From: Halopseudomonas laoshanensis
GTDB taxonomy: Bacteria; Pseudomonadota; Gammaproteobacteria; Pseudomonadales; Pseudomonadaceae
Direction: 5' to 3'
Assembly (NCBI RefSeq): GCF_008365385.1
Contig: NZ_QOVF01000002.1
Coordinates: 744,001 to 808,000, forward strand
DNA length: 64,000 nt
Under the pieces are notes generated by a model. That model saw only the letters and a list, made by a program, of their open reading frames with translations, did not search any database and was not told the origin of the DNA. Positions 16,744 through 26,206 of this stretch are shown in pieces (within the stretch, counting starts at the first letter, position 1; each line of letters begins with the position of its first letter). The position numbers were made by a program, and so were the translations under genes.

Positions 16744-18597
16744 ATGCTCGCCCAGCGCGCTTCCCGCCATCCCCAAGTTACGCATGCGATCATCTCGCTG
16801 CTGTTCGTAACCTTGATCGCCGGCATTCTGAGCGGATGGCAGGCCATGCTGAATGCGGAGCAGGAGCAATCCAAGGCTCGTCTGCAGCTTGAAACCGACG
16901 CGATAGCCGAACAGCTGCAAATCCGCTTCGAAATGCAGGCACAGGCACTGCAAAGGCTTGGCGACCGCTGGCCACTGCATCACGACAATCGGCATTTCTG
17001 GGAGCAAGATGTCCGTGCCCTGCTGACAGGATTCAATAACTTCCAGGCAATCGAATGGCTGGACAGTCAATATCGGCTACAGTGGATTGAACCGCTGGCC
17101 GGCAATGAAGAAGCGGTGGACTTCGTGTATACCCCCGCTCATTCAAACTACTCGGTACTCAAGCAGGCACAAAACACCCAAACTCCGCTGCTGAGCAATA
17201 GCTTCACGTTGCTTCAGGGTGGCCACGGGCTAGCCTATTTCGTACCGCTATATCGCACAACCAATGAGCCAGCCAGCTTCGATGGCTTTCTCATTGGCGT
17301 TTTCCGCGTCGAAGTCCTGCTTGCCGACCTGCTGCGCGAAGAGCGCAACTACCAGTTGAGTATAGATTTTCGCGACGAGGAGCAACTGCTGTTCAGTCAC
17401 CGAACAGAAGATACTCTGCAAAAAAGCTGGAGTGTCAGTAGCCCGGTATTACTGGGCCGCAACTCCGGCTTTCACATCACCGCGATGCCCACTGCCAGCC
17501 TGATGGCCAGTAGCACCACCCACTTGCCGCTGCTGATTCTGATCAGCGGGCTGCTGGCCTGCGTCTCGCTGTGCTATGCGCTATGGCTGGCGCTGCTGAG
17601 CGCGCAGCGACTCCAGGCCCTGAGTGCCAGCAATCACCAACTGCAACAGGAAATCGTGCGCAGGCAAAGTGTCGAGGAGAGCCTGCACCAGAACCAGGCC
17701 CAATATAAGCTGCTGCTGGACATGACCAACTACAGTCATGATGCGCTGTTCATCATTGGCATGAATCCGCAGGAACTGGTCTATCTCAACCGTACCTGCT
17801 GGATAAGTCTGGGCTACACCGAAGAAGAGCTGCGCCAGATCATCGCCATTGCCCCCGCGGATATCATGCCGGACGCCCTGCGCTGGTCTCTGGAACTGCG
17901 CGAGCTGGCAGAGCGCGGCGGAAACTCGATTTATCAGCAACACGTGACCACCCGGCAAGGCAAAACCATCCCTCTGGAAATCAGTGTTCAGCACCTGAAT
18001 CGCTATGGACGCGCCTATCTGATCTGTGTGGGCCGCAATAATAGTGAGCAGCTGGAAGTTGCTGCGCGCCTGCAGCAGCTGTCGCAGCAGGATGGGCTGA
18101 CCGGACTGTACAACCGCCGCTACTTTGACGAAGCACTCGATAGGGAGTGGCGCAGAGCCCGCAGGCAATCCGGCCCCCTAGGGCTACTGATGCTGGATGT
18201 TGACCACTTCAAGGCGTTCAACGACAGCCTGGGTCATCAAGCGGGCGATGATGCACTCAAGCAACTGGCGAAGGCCATGAGCGAAAACCTGCTACGTGAA
18301 GGCGAAGCGGTTTGCCGTTACGGTGGGGAGGAATTTGCTGTGATTCTGCCGGGCGCCGATATCAGCCAATGCGCTGAGGTCGCACGCCACCTGCATGCAG
18401 CGGTCAAGGAACTGCAGATCGCCCATCCTTCCAGTCGGCAGAGCTGGCTGACCGTGAGCATCGGCGCCGCCAGCCTGCCAGCGGTTGAAGGGGAACACCC
18501 GGAAAGCCTGATAAGCCTGGCTGACAAGGCGCTGTATCAAGCCAAGGCGGCTGGCCGTAATCAGACCTTCCTGTACGGGGCGGACGATCCGGGCTGA
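16744..18597 (+). CDS. CHASE-PAS-GGDEF diguanylate cyclase
   Basis: 617 residues: an N-terminal membrane helix (about 14-34), a periplasmic CHASE domain (about 60-225, with FNNFQAIEWLDSQYRLQW), a second membrane helix (about 258-285), a PAS domain (about 320-425) and a GGDEF domain (about 437-600). The active-site loop is GGEEF near residue 526, as in active cyclases. The product-inhibition site is altered: REGE stands where RxxD is expected five residues before GGEEF, so feedback by c-di-GMP may be weak. ATG at 16744 has AGGA upstream. It ends one base before the convergent ilvA gene. The ligand is unknown. Confidence 0.9.
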   Translation: MLAQRASRHPQVTHAIISLLFVTLIAGILSGWQAMLNAEQEQSKARLQLETDAIAEQLQIRFEMQAQALQRLGDRWPLHHDNRHFWEQDVRALLTGFNNFQAIEWLDSQYRLQWIEPLAGNEEAVDFVYTPAHSNYSVLKQAQNTQTPLLSNSFTLLQGGHGLAYFVPLYRTTNEPASFDGFLIGVFRVEVLLADLLREERNYQLSIDFRDEEQLLFSHRTEDTLQKSWSVSSPVLLGRNSGFHITAMPTASLMASSTTHLPLLILISGLLACVSLCYALWLALLSAQRLQALSASNHQLQQEIVRRQSVEESLHQNQAQYKLLLDMTNYSHDALFIIGMNPQELVYLNRTCWISLGYTEEELRQIIAIAPADIMPDALRWSLELRELAERGGNSIYQQHVTTRQGKTIPLEISVQHLNRYGRAYLICVGRNNSEQLEVAARLQQLSQQDGLTGLYNRRYFDEALDREWRRARRQSGPLGLLMLDVDHFKAFNDSLGHQAGDDALKQLAKAMSENLLREGEAVCRYGGEEFAVILPGADISQCAEVARHLHAAVKELQIAHPSSRQSWLTVSIGAASLPAVEGEHPESLISLADKALYQAKAAGRNQTFLYGADDPG

Positions 18598-20112
18598 TCA
18601 GCCAAGATACAGCTGATAAGCCGGATTATGGGTCTCGTCCCAGTATTGATAGCCTATTTCATCCAGCGCCAGCGGCACCTTGTCGCGCTCCGCCAGCGGC
18701 ACCTGCAGACCCACTACTACTCGGCCGTAAGCCGCGCCATGGTTGCGGTAATGGAACATGGAAATATTCCAGCGCCCACCCAGCTTGTTAAGGAAGTTGA
18801 ACAAGGCGCCAGGCCGCTCCGGGAACTCGAAGCGATAAACCATCTCGTCGCTGATCTGATCGCAATGCCCGCCAACCATATGCCGAATGTGCAGCTTGGC
18901 CAGCTCGTTATCGGTCAGGTCCATCACCGGGAAGCCCTGCTCACCCAGCATTGCCACCAGCTCGCTACGCGGATCCTGCTCGGGATGCGTTTGCACACCG
19001 ACAAAAATGTGCGCCTCACTGGCGTCATGATATCGGTAGTTGAATTCGGTAATCGCCCTCTTGCCGATAGCCTGGCAGAAGGCTTTGAAACTGCCGGGGC
19101 GCTCCGGAATGGTCACCGCCAGCAAAGCTTCACGCTGTTCGCCGATTTCCGCACGCTCGGCCACGTGGCGCAAACGATCAAAGTTCACATTGGCGCCGGA
19201 GTCAATTGCGATAAACACCTTGCCGCTGCAGCCTTCGCGCTCCACATACTTCTTGATGCCCGCCACGCCCAGGCAACCTGCTGGTTCGCAGATCGAGCGC
19301 GTATCGTCGTAGATGTCCTTGATCGCCGCGCACATTTCATCAGTCGAGACGGTGATGACCTCATCCACGTAATGCCGGCATACCTCGAAAGTATGCTCAC
19401 CAATCTGCGCCACGGCCACGCCATCGGCAAACAGCCCGACCTGGCTAAGCACCACCCGGCTACCGGCATCCATGGCTGCTTTCAAGCAGGCCGACTCGGT
19501 CGGCTCGACCCCAATCACTTTGATGTCTGGGCGCAGATATTTTACGTAGGCTGCGATCCCCGCAATCAAGCCGCCGCCACCGACCGGTACGAAGATCGCG
19601 TCCAGCCGGCCCTGGTGCTGACGCAGGATTTCCATCGCAATGGTGCCCTGGCCAGCAATGGTGTCCGGGTCATCATAGGGATGGATATAGACCAGCCCCT
19701 TTTCCTTGATCAGTTTCTGCGAGTAAGCCAGTGCCTCATCAAAAGCATCCCCATGCAGGACGACCTTGGCGCCCCGGGCGCGCACCGCGCGCACCTTGAT
19801 TTCCGGCGTGGTGCGCGGCATCACGATGGTCGCCTTCACGCCCATGTGCCGCGCCGCGTAAGCCAAGCCCTGGGCATGATTCCCGGCTGAGGCGGTGACC
19901 ACACCACAGGCCCTCTGCTCGTCACTGAGCAGCGCCAACTTGTTATAGGCCCCGCGAATCTTGAAGGAAAAAACCGGCTGCAGATCTTCACGTTTGAGCA
20001 ACACGGTATTGTCCAGACGTTCAGACAAAAAGGGTGCGGCATGAATAGGCGTTTCCACGGCGACGTCATAAACGCGGGAACTGAGGATCTTCTTGACGTA
20101 GGTTTCCAGCAT
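18598..20112 (-). CDS. ilvA: Threonine ammonia-lyase (biosynthetic threonine deaminase)
   Basis: The 504-residue PLP enzyme makes 2-oxobutyrate from threonine, the first step of isoleucine synthesis. The catalytic Lys51 lies in FSFKIRGAYN, the phosphate-binding loop in VGGGGLIAGIAAY, and two ACT-like regulatory domains fill about 325-504 (isoleucine feedback). The full two-ACT length marks the biosynthetic form. The frame continues 38 codons upstream, but ATG at 20112 (AGAAG upstream) matches family N-termini (MLETYVKKIL). It is divergent from rpiA, as in other pseudomonads. Confidence 0.97.
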   Translation of the reverse strand: MLETYVKKILSSRVYDVAVETPIHAAPFLSERLDNTVLLKREDLQPVFSFKIRGAYNKLALLSDEQRACGVVTASAGNHAQGLAYAARHMGVKATIVMPRTTPEIKVRAVRARGAKVVLHGDAFDEALAYSQKLIKEKGLVYIHPYDDPDTIAGQGTIAMEILRQHQGRLDAIFVPVGGGGLIAGIAAYVKYLRPDIKVIGVEPTESACLKAAMDAGSRVVLSQVGLFADGVAVAQIGEHTFEVCRHYVDEVITVSTDEMCAAIKDIYDDTRSICEPAGCLGVAGIKKYVEREGCSGKVFIAIDSGANVNFDRLRHVAERAEIGEQREALLAVTIPERPGSFKAFCQAIGKRAITEFNYRYHDASEAHIFVGVQTHPEQDPRSELVAMLGEQGFPVMDLTDNELAKLHIRHMVGGHCDQISDEMVYRFEFPERPGALFNFLNKLGGRWNISMFHYRNHGAAYGRVVVGLQVPLAERDKVPLALDEIGYQYWDETHNPAYQLYLG

Positions 20113-20195
20113 GAGGGCTTCTATTTGTTTGGGATAAAACCGCCAGTCTAGCGAATCAGCCGTCTGCCGACTACACGTGCAGCGGCTGCGGCGCG

Positions 20196-20201
20196 TATAA
20201 T
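20196..20201 (+). promoter_or_regulatory. -10 element of the rpiA promoter
   Basis: A perfect TATAAT lies about 50 bases before the rpiA ATG in the ilvA-rpiA divergent gap. No good -35 is seen (TACACG at 18-base spacing is the nearest). Confidence 0.55.
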
Positions 20202-20249
20202 CTGTGACTTCACGTGGCACTAACACAATGGCATTAAAGGTACCGGTCC

Positions 20250-20927
20250 ATGACTCAAGATGAACTCAAACAGGCCGTCGGCCAGGCTGCGGTAGACATA
20301 TTGCTGCCCACACTGGAAGACAAGAGCATCATCGGTGTCGGCACTGGCTCGACCGCCAACTGTTTTATCGACGCACTGGCACGCCACAAGGGCTTTTTCG
20401 ATGGCGCCGTGGCCAGCTCGCAGGCCACCGCCGATCGGCTGAAGGGCCATGGCATACCGGTTTACGACCTGAACAGCGTGCACCAGCTCGATTACTACGT
20501 CGATGGCGCCGATGAAGCGAACAAACATCTGGAGCTGATCAAAGGTGGTGGCGCAGCCTTGACGCGGGAAAAGATCGTCGCCGCCGTGGCCAATACTTTT
20601 ATCTGCATCGCCGATGAAAGCAAGCTGGTGAGCACTCTCGGGGAGTTTCCGCTGCCGGTCGAGGTGATCCCCATGGCCCGCAGCCACGTGGCGCGCGAGA
20701 TCGTCAAGTTAGGCGGTGATCCGGTGTATCGCGAGGGCTGTGTGACGGATAACGGTAACGTGATTCTCGATGTGCACAATATGCAGATCCACGACCCGCG
20801 CAAACTCGAAGAGCAGCTCAACGCCATCGTCGGTGTGGTCTGCAATGGCCTGTTCGCCGCCCGGCCTGCGGACATACTGCTATTGGGTACCGCCAGTGGC
20901 GTGCAGACGTTGAAACGCGAGCGCTAA
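20250..20927 (+). CDS. rpiA: Ribose-5-phosphate isomerase A
   Basis: The 225-residue isomerase interconverts ribose 5-phosphate and ribulose 5-phosphate in the pentose phosphate pathway. Family motifs are present: [15 protein letters not shown] (phosphate loop), [19 protein letters not shown] (catalytic Asp) and [20 protein letters not shown] (catalytic Glu region and Lys). ATG at 20250 has AAAGG upstream. Length and motifs are normal. Confidence 0.98.
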   Translation: MTQDELKQAVGQAAVDILLPTLEDKSIIGVGTGSTANCFIDALARHKGFFDGAVASSQATADRLKGHGIPVYDLNSVHQLDYYVDGADEANKHLELIKGGGAALTREKIVAAVANTFICIADESKLVSTLGEFPLPVEVIPMARSHVAREIVKLGGDPVYREGCVTDNGNVILDVHNMQIHDPRKLEEQLNAIVGVVCNGLFAARPADILLLGTASGVQTLKRER

Positions 20928-20954
20928 GCTAGCTCCAACCTGCCGGGTCAGGCA

Positions 20955-21851
20955 TCACTCGGCAGGCACAAAGCGATAGAACAGATTAGGCTCACTCACC
21001 ACATAAACCCGCCCGGCATCATCCACCGCCAGGCCTTCAGCTTGTGGCACAGTTTGCTTCAGACCGCTCATGCCACGCCAGAGCCCGAGCAGGCTCACAG
21101 GCTCGCCACTGGCATCGTATTCAACCACCATGTGCGACTCATCACTGAGCAACAACATATGCCCGGTCGGGCTGTGCATCGTCAGTGACGACAGATCATT
21201 CATAAACAGCGCGGGCGAGTCGGCCATGCCGGTTTCGCGAATGGCAATATTCATCCGCTGCCCCGCCAGGGCGTCGACAAAACCTTCCACCGTCAGCAAG
21301 CGCAGCGGATCGCGCTCCTTGACCACCAGCAGGCGGCGACCTTCGTCATCCCATGACAAGCCCTCAAAACCCTTGTTGCCGCCCGAGTCCAGGCCAATGG
21401 TCAAGCTCGGAGCGTCGCTCAAGTCGAGTGTCTGCTGATCGTCCGCAAGCCGCGTCAGGATGAGTCGCTGAGTGCGCTCCTCAGCGACCACATACAGATC
21501 CCCGGCGACATGGGTAAAACCCTCCATGTCGCTGACCCCTTCGACCAGGATCTGCCGGATCAGCTCACCCTCCAGGGACAGCTCTATCAGCAGCGGGCGG
21601 CCATTGAGCACAGCGAACAGCGTATTGCTTTCCGGGTTATAGGTCAGCGCAGAGAGATCATCATCGATGCCGTCGACCGCCAGCCCGTCAATATCCGCGC
21701 GGTAGCGACCAAGATTGAACGCTTGCTCAGGCATGACCTGACGGTTGAGTTTCCAGTTCTGCCAGAACAGCACATCCAAGTGGAGCGCATGCAGCGTCAT
21801 CACCCCGGCCAGCAGCGCAGCGAGACAAACGAACAGAAGCTTGGTTTTCAT
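20955..21851 (-). CDS. SdiA-regulated-domain (YjiK-like) beta-propeller protein
   Basis: 298 residues: an uncleaved N-terminal membrane anchor (LLFVCLAALLAGVMTLHAL) followed by a periplasmic propeller with repeated strands such as DDLSALTYNPESNTLFAVLN and VSDMEGFTHVAGDLYVVAEE. This matches the SdiA-regulated family, whose function is unknown. ATG at 21851 has GGAG eight bases upstream; a longer frame has no such site. It is convergent with rpiA (27-base gap) and probably monocistronic. Confidence 0.8.
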   Translation of the reverse strand: MKTKLLFVCLAALLAGVMTLHALHLDVLFWQNWKLNRQVMPEQAFNLGRYRADIDGLAVDGIDDDLSALTYNPESNTLFAVLNGRPLLIELSLEGELIRQILVEGVSDMEGFTHVAGDLYVVAEERTQRLILTRLADDQQTLDLSDAPSLTIGLDSGGNKGFEGLSWDDEGRRLLVVKERDPLRLLTVEGFVDALAGQRMNIAIRETGMADSPALFMNDLSSLTMHSPTGHMLLLSDESHMVVEYDASGEPVSLLGLWRGMSGLKQTVPQAEGLAVDDAGRVYVVSEPNLFYRFVPAE

Positions 21852-21909
21852 GGCGCAGACTCCAAAACAGGCCAATTAAACAGCGGGGTAATGCCAAACC
21901 TGGAAGGGT

Positions 21910-22578
21910 TTAATGCGTTACGCTGGTCGCAACCTGTAACTGCCCAGCGAGATCCAGCTCCAACCGATCACCTGCGTTAAGTACGCCCACACCCGCAGGT
22001 GTACCGGTGATCACCACATCTCCGGGCAGCAAGGTGAATACCGTTGCAATCTGCTGCAGCAAGGAAATGATCGGCGTAATCATGTCGGCGCTGGAGCCCT
22101 GCTGGCGTATTTCACCATTGATCTTCAATTCCAGCGTCAAGGCATCCAGTGCGGGGGTCTTGTCCGGCGTGATAAATGCCGACAGCGGGCAAGCGCCGTC
22201 GAAGGCCTTGGCGCGCTCCCATGGATGCGCCTTGGCTTTGAGTTGATCCTGGAGCTCGCGCAGCGTCAGGTCCAGCGCCAGTCCGATGCCGGCTATCGCC
22301 GCCTGCGCCTGCTCGGCATCCACCTTGCCAGTTAACGGCTGGCCGATCAGCAGCGCGATTTCCGTTTCGTAATGCACCGGTCCGCGTGTGGCCGACAGCA
22401 CCAGCGGCTCACTCAAGGGCACCACTGAAGTGGAGGGTTTGAGGAACAGCAGCGGCTCAGCAGGCACCGGGTTATTCAGTTCACGGGCGTGTTCCGCGTA
22501 ATTGCGGCCTACGCAAACGACCTTACCCATTGGCAAATCTGCAAGCGAACCGTCTGAGAACTGGTGCTGGTAAGACAT
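21910..22578 (-). CDS. Fumarylacetoacetate hydrolase family protein
   Basis: The 222-residue single-domain FAH-fold protein (YcgM/FAHD1-like) has KVVCVGRNYAEHARELNN near the N-terminus, the metal ligands in HYETEIALLIGQ (ExE), and GDVVITGTPAGVGVL. Relatives act as acylpyruvate hydrolases or oxaloacetate tautomerases/decarboxylases; the substrate here is not fixed by sequence. ATG at 22578 has GGAG seven bases upstream, while the ATG four codons earlier has none. It begins 11 bases after the D-2-hydroxyglutarate dehydrogenase gene and is probably co-transcribed with it. Confidence 0.88.
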   Translation of the reverse strand: MSYQHQFSDGSLADLPMGKVVCVGRNYAEHARELNNPVPAEPLLFLKPSTSVVPLSEPLVLSATRGPVHYETEIALLIGQPLTGKVDAEQAQAAIAGIGLALDLTLRELQDQLKAKAHPWERAKAFDGACPLSAFITPDKTPALDALTLELKINGEIRQQGSSADMITPIISLLQQIATVFTLLPGDVVITGTPAGVGVLNAGDRLELDLAGQLQVATSVTH

Positions 22579-22589
22579 TCTCTGCTCCA

Positions 22590-23996
22590 TTAGTGAGTAC
22601 TCTCCAACGCGAATATCTTGCCGGGGTTCATCACGCCGTTAGGGTCGAAAACCGCCTTGATCGATTTCATCACGGCAATCTCCGCCGCACTGCGGCTGTA
22701 GGTCAGGTAATCGCGCTTGGTCATACCTACACCGTGCTCGGCGGAAATCGAGCCGTTGTATTTCTGTACGATTTCAAACACCCACTTGTTCACCGTGGCG
22801 CATTTGGCAAAGAACTCGTCCTTGGCCATGGTCTCGGGCTTGAGGATATTCAGGTGCAGGTTGCCGTCGCCGATATGCCCGAACCAGACGATTTCAAAAT
22901 CCGGGTAATGCTCGCCGACAATCGCATCAATATCGTGCAGGAAGGCCGGGACCTTGCCGACGGTGACAGAGATATCGTTCTTGTAGGGCGTCCAGTGCGA
23001 GATGGTTTCGGAGATGAACTCGCGCAGTTTCCACAGGTTCTGCAGCTGCTGATCGCTCTGACTCATGACGCCGTCGACCACCCAGCCCTGTTCGACACAA
23101 TGCTCGAAGGTTGCCAGCGCCTCGTTGGCAATATCCTCGTTCAACGCCTCAAACTCCAGCAGCGCATAGAACGGGCAACTGGTCTCGAACGGCGCCGGTA
23201 CGTCGCCCCGATCCATGACTTTGGCCATGGCCTTGTCCGAGAAGAATTCGAAGGCAGTCAGATCCAGCTTGCCCTGGAAGGCGTGCAACACCGGCATGAT
23301 CGAATCAAAATCCGGGGTGCCGAGAACCATGGCCGTCAGATTCTTCGGCGCCCGCTCCAGGCGCATGGTCGCTTCGACGACAAAGCCCAGCGTGCCCTCG
23401 GCGCCAATGAACAACTGCCGCAAGTCATAACCTGTGGCGTTCTTGATCAGGTCCTTGTTCAGTTCCAGCAGTTCACCGGTGCCGGTGACCACCTTCATAC
23501 CGGCAACCCAGTTGCGCGTCATGCCGTAACGGATGACCTTGATGCCGCCCGCGTTGGTGCCAATATTGCCGCCGATATTGCTTGAGCCAGCCGAGGCAAA
23601 GTCCACCGGGTAATACAGCCCCTGTTCCTCAGCAAACTGCTGCAGTTGCGCGGTAATCACGCCCGGCTGGCAAACCACGGTACGGTCGAACTCGTTGAAC
23701 TCGACAATCTTGTTCATATAGTCGAAGGACACGACGATCTCGCCATTGGCCGCCACCGCGGCGGCGGACAGCCCGGTGCGACCACCGGACGGCACCAGCG
23801 CCAGCTTCTGCTCGTTGGCAAAGCGGACTATCGCCTGCACCTGCTCGACATTTTTCGGAAACACGATAGCCAGCGGCGCTGGCTCGAAATGCTTGGTCCA
23901 GTCCTTGCCCCAGGTATTCAGTGACTCCGGGTCGGTACGTACCTTATCCGGCTCGACCAGGGTCTTGAGGGTTTCAATCACGGCATCTGGGGTCAT
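22590..23996 (-). CDS. FAD-linked D-2-hydroxyglutarate dehydrogenase
   Basis: A 468-residue GlcD/D2HGDH-type flavoprotein with an FAD_binding_4 domain (LALVPSGGRTGLS; NIGGNIGTNAGGIKVIRYG) and a C-terminal FAD-oxidase domain ending EHGVGMTKRDYL with the metal-site His in WFGHIGDGNLHLNIL. It oxidises D-2-hydroxyglutarate to 2-oxoglutarate. Its divergent partner serA produces D-2-hydroxyglutarate as a by-product; published work in P. stutzeri showed that the two activities drive each other. D-lactate or glycolate oxidase activity is possible but less likely given this context. Confidence 0.9.
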   Translation of the reverse strand: MTPDAVIETLKTLVEPDKVRTDPESLNTWGKDWTKHFEPAPLAIVFPKNVEQVQAIVRFANEQKLALVPSGGRTGLSAAAVAANGEIVVSFDYMNKIVEFNEFDRTVVCQPGVITAQLQQFAEEQGLYYPVDFASAGSSNIGGNIGTNAGGIKVIRYGMTRNWVAGMKVVTGTGELLELNKDLIKNATGYDLRQLFIGAEGTLGFVVEATMRLERAPKNLTAMVLGTPDFDSIMPVLHAFQGKLDLTAFEFFSDKAMAKVMDRGDVPAPFETSCPFYALLEFEALNEDIANEALATFEHCVEQGWVVDGVMSQSDQQLQNLWKLREFISETISHWTPYKNDISVTVGKVPAFLHDIDAIVGEHYPDFEIVWFGHIGDGNLHLNILKPETMAKDEFFAKCATVNKWVFEIVQKYNGSISAEHGVGMTKRDYLTYSRSAAEIAVMKSIKAVFDPNGVMNPGKIFALESTH

Positions 23997-24069
23997 GGGC
24001 GGCTCTCAAACAGGATTCATGCTGTACCTGAAGACTTTTCATGCAGGGACAGGCATCAAAAAGGGAGAT

Positions 24070-24081
24070 TATGCTAGCATA
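24070..24081. promoter_or_regulatory. Palindrome in the serA/D2HGDH divergent promoter region
   Basis: TATGCTAGCATA is a perfect 12-bp dyad about 90 bases before serA and 75 before the divergent dehydrogenase. Each half reads as a -10-like element (TATGCT) on its own strand, so it may be overlapping divergent promoters or an operator. Confidence 0.4.
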
Positions 24082-24172
24082 CGCGGCTTCCGAAACAGGA
24101 CTCTTGCTGCGACAAATAAAGTCACAGATTCCTGCCGGCTCATCCTAATCAGCATTGCGGATACCAGACACC

Positions 24173-25402
24173 ATGATTAAAACCTCGCTGGACAAAAGCA
24201 AGATCAAGTTTCTGCTCCTCGAGGGCGTACACCAGACCGCCGTCGATACCCTGAAGGCAGCCGGTTACACCAATATCGAGTATCACACTGGCTCGCTGCC
24301 GGAAGAACAGCTGAAAGAAGCCATTGCCGACGCGCATTTCATCGGCATTCGCTCGCGCACCCAGCTGACTGCCGAGATTTTCAGCCACGCGCAGAAGCTG
24401 GTCGCAGTAGGTTGCTTCTGCATCGGTACCAACCAGGTCGATCTGGACGCTGCCATGCAGATGGGTATCGCGGTATTCAACGCACCCTATTCCAACACCC
24501 GCTCGGTAGCGGAGCTGGTACTGGCAGAATCGATTCTGCTGTTGCGCGGCATTCCCGAGAAAAACGCCTCCTGCCACCGTGGCGGCTGGATCAAGAGCGC
24601 GGATAACTCCTACGAAATCCGCGGCAAGAAGCTCGGCATCGTAGGTTACGGCTCGATCGGTACGCAATTGTCCGTGCTGGCCGAAGGCCTGGGCATGCAG
24701 GTACTGTTTTATGACGTAGTCACCAAGTTGCCGCTGGGTAACGCGGTACAGGTCGGCTCGCTGACCGAACTGCTCGGCATGGCCGACATTGTCACCCTGC
24801 ACGTACCCGAGACCGCCGCGACCAAATGGATGATGGGCGAGAAGGAAATCCGCGCCATGAAGCCCGGCGGCATCCTGATCAACGCCGCCCGCGGCACCGT
24901 GGTGGATATCGATGCGCTGGCGGGCGCGCTGCGTGACAAACACCTGAATGGCGCCGCGATTGACGTATTCCCGGTCGAGCCACGCTCCAACAAGGAAGAG
25001 TTCGTCAGCCCGCTGCGCGAGTTCGACAACTGCATCCTGACTCCGCACGTAGGTGGCTCGACCCTGGAAGCGCAAGCCAACATCGGTCTGGAAGTGGCAG
25101 AGAAGCTGGTGCGCTACAGCGATAACGGCACATCGATCACCTCAGTCAACTTCCCGGAAGTGGCTCTGCCGTCGCACCCAGGCAAGCACCGCCTGCTGCA
25201 CATCCACCAGAACATTCCCGGCGTGCTCAGCGAGATCAACCATCTGTTCGCCGAGAACGAGATGAATATCTGCAGCCAGTTTCTGCAAACCAATGACAAG
25301 GTCGGTTATGTGGTCATGGATGTGGATGCCGAGGATTCCGACATGGCGCTGGAGAAGCTGCAGCACGTGAAGGGCACTATTCGTTGCCGCGTACTGTTCT
25401 AA
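24173..25402 (+). CDS. serA: D-3-phosphoglycerate dehydrogenase
   Basis: The 409-residue NAD enzyme starts serine synthesis from 3-phosphoglycerate and also reduces 2-oxoglutarate. The substrate domain (GIRSRTQLT), the Rossmann motif GIVGYGSIGTQLSVLAEGLG, the catalytic Arg/Glu/His region (NAARGTVVDI, HVGGSTLEAQANIG) and a C-terminal ACT domain (about 335-409, serine feedback) are all visible. ATG at 24173 gives MIKTSLDKSKIKFLLLEGVH, the usual pseudomonad N-terminus. It is divergent from D2HGDH. Confidence 0.98.
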   Translation: MIKTSLDKSKIKFLLLEGVHQTAVDTLKAAGYTNIEYHTGSLPEEQLKEAIADAHFIGIRSRTQLTAEIFSHAQKLVAVGCFCIGTNQVDLDAAMQMGIAVFNAPYSNTRSVAELVLAESILLLRGIPEKNASCHRGGWIKSADNSYEIRGKKLGIVGYGSIGTQLSVLAEGLGMQVLFYDVVTKLPLGNAVQVGSLTELLGMADIVTLHVPETAATKWMMGEKEIRAMKPGGILINAARGTVVDIDALAGALRDKHLNGAAIDVFPVEPRSNKEEFVSPLREFDNCILTPHVGGSTLEAQANIGLEVAEKLVRYSDNGTSITSVNFPEVALPSHPGKHRLLHIHQNIPGVLSEINHLFAENEMNICSQFLQTNDKVGYVVMDVDAEDSDMALEKLQHVKGTIRCRVLF

Positions 25403-25430
25403 GTCGCACACCAGCCACAGGCCGGCCAAC

Positions 25431-26066
25431 CTAGCGCAGTAGCGGGTTGTCCGGCCGACGGCGAAACCAGCCGACCAGGCTGGCGCGCTCCTTGTTCGCG
25501 GCCAGCACCTCATGCAGGATACGGTCACTCATGAACACCGCAAGACTGCCACCCAAGGGTGCCACGTCATGCGCTCCTTCCGGCAAATGCAGCCGCAGCT
25601 CCCCACCATCGCCTGGCTCCCATTGCTGATTCAGATAAGCCACCACTGACACAGTGCGCAATGGATTGCCTTTGAAGCGATCCAGATGCTTGCGATAACC
25701 CGCGCCCGGCGGATACAGAGCGTAATGGGTTTCAAAGCTGTCCAGCCCGAGAAACAGACTGCGGTTTAACCACACGCGCAAGGCTTCCATCGTTTCCAGA
25801 AACAGACTATTTGCTGCGCTGGACGGGCACTGATCAAGCCAACGGGTATAATCACCGCGCACCGAGGGCAGCAACAGCTCCTCGCCGAGGGGGCCTACCG
25901 CCGCGGGCGTCAGCACATCGTTGTGCCAGAGCATGCGGCATTGGGCAGCGAGATCACTGACCAGCTCAACCGGCAAAGCCTGTTCCTGCACCGACCAGCC
26001 TTGCGCCGCCAGATCATCAGACACGCGCACAAAGCAGGCGTTTTGCGGCTCAGGGAACTCGGACAT
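25431..26066 (-). CDS. 2-oxoglutarate/Fe(II)-dependent oxygenase (prolyl-4-hydroxylase type)
   Basis: 211 residues with a P4Hc-like jelly roll. The iron triad is visible as HLD in YRKHLDRFKGNP and His in ILHEVLAAN, followed by the 2OG-binding Arg (ERASLVGWFRRR). SVVAYLNQQWEPGDGGEL is the typical central strand. It probably hydroxylates a protein or small molecule; the substrate is unknown. ATG at 26066 was preferred to a longer frame whose leader lacks family similarity. It is convergent with serA (28-base gap). Confidence 0.86.
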   Translation of the reverse strand: MSEFPEPQNACFVRVSDDLAAQGWSVQEQALPVELVSDLAAQCRMLWHNDVLTPAAVGPLGEELLLPSVRGDYTRWLDQCPSSAANSLFLETMEALRVWLNRSLFLGLDSFETHYALYPPGAGYRKHLDRFKGNPLRTVSVVAYLNQQWEPGDGGELRLHLPEGAHDVAPLGGSLAVFMSDRILHEVLAANKERASLVGWFRRRPDNPLLR

Positions 26067-26206
26067 GGCAAATGACTCAAAAGGAGGGCTGGAGATCAAC
26101 CCGGACACCACTGACACAGCCCGTTGAAACAGTCACGAACCTGCGCGCATTGTATCCACTGCACGCAACCCGGCAAGCCCCCTTTTAGCTCTTAATGCGA
26201 GACTCT

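Noticed and set aside
20939..20966. Bidirectional terminator between rpiA and the SdiA-regulated gene
   Set aside because: CCTGCCG/CGGCAGG could pair, but the right arm lies in coding sequence and there is no U tract.
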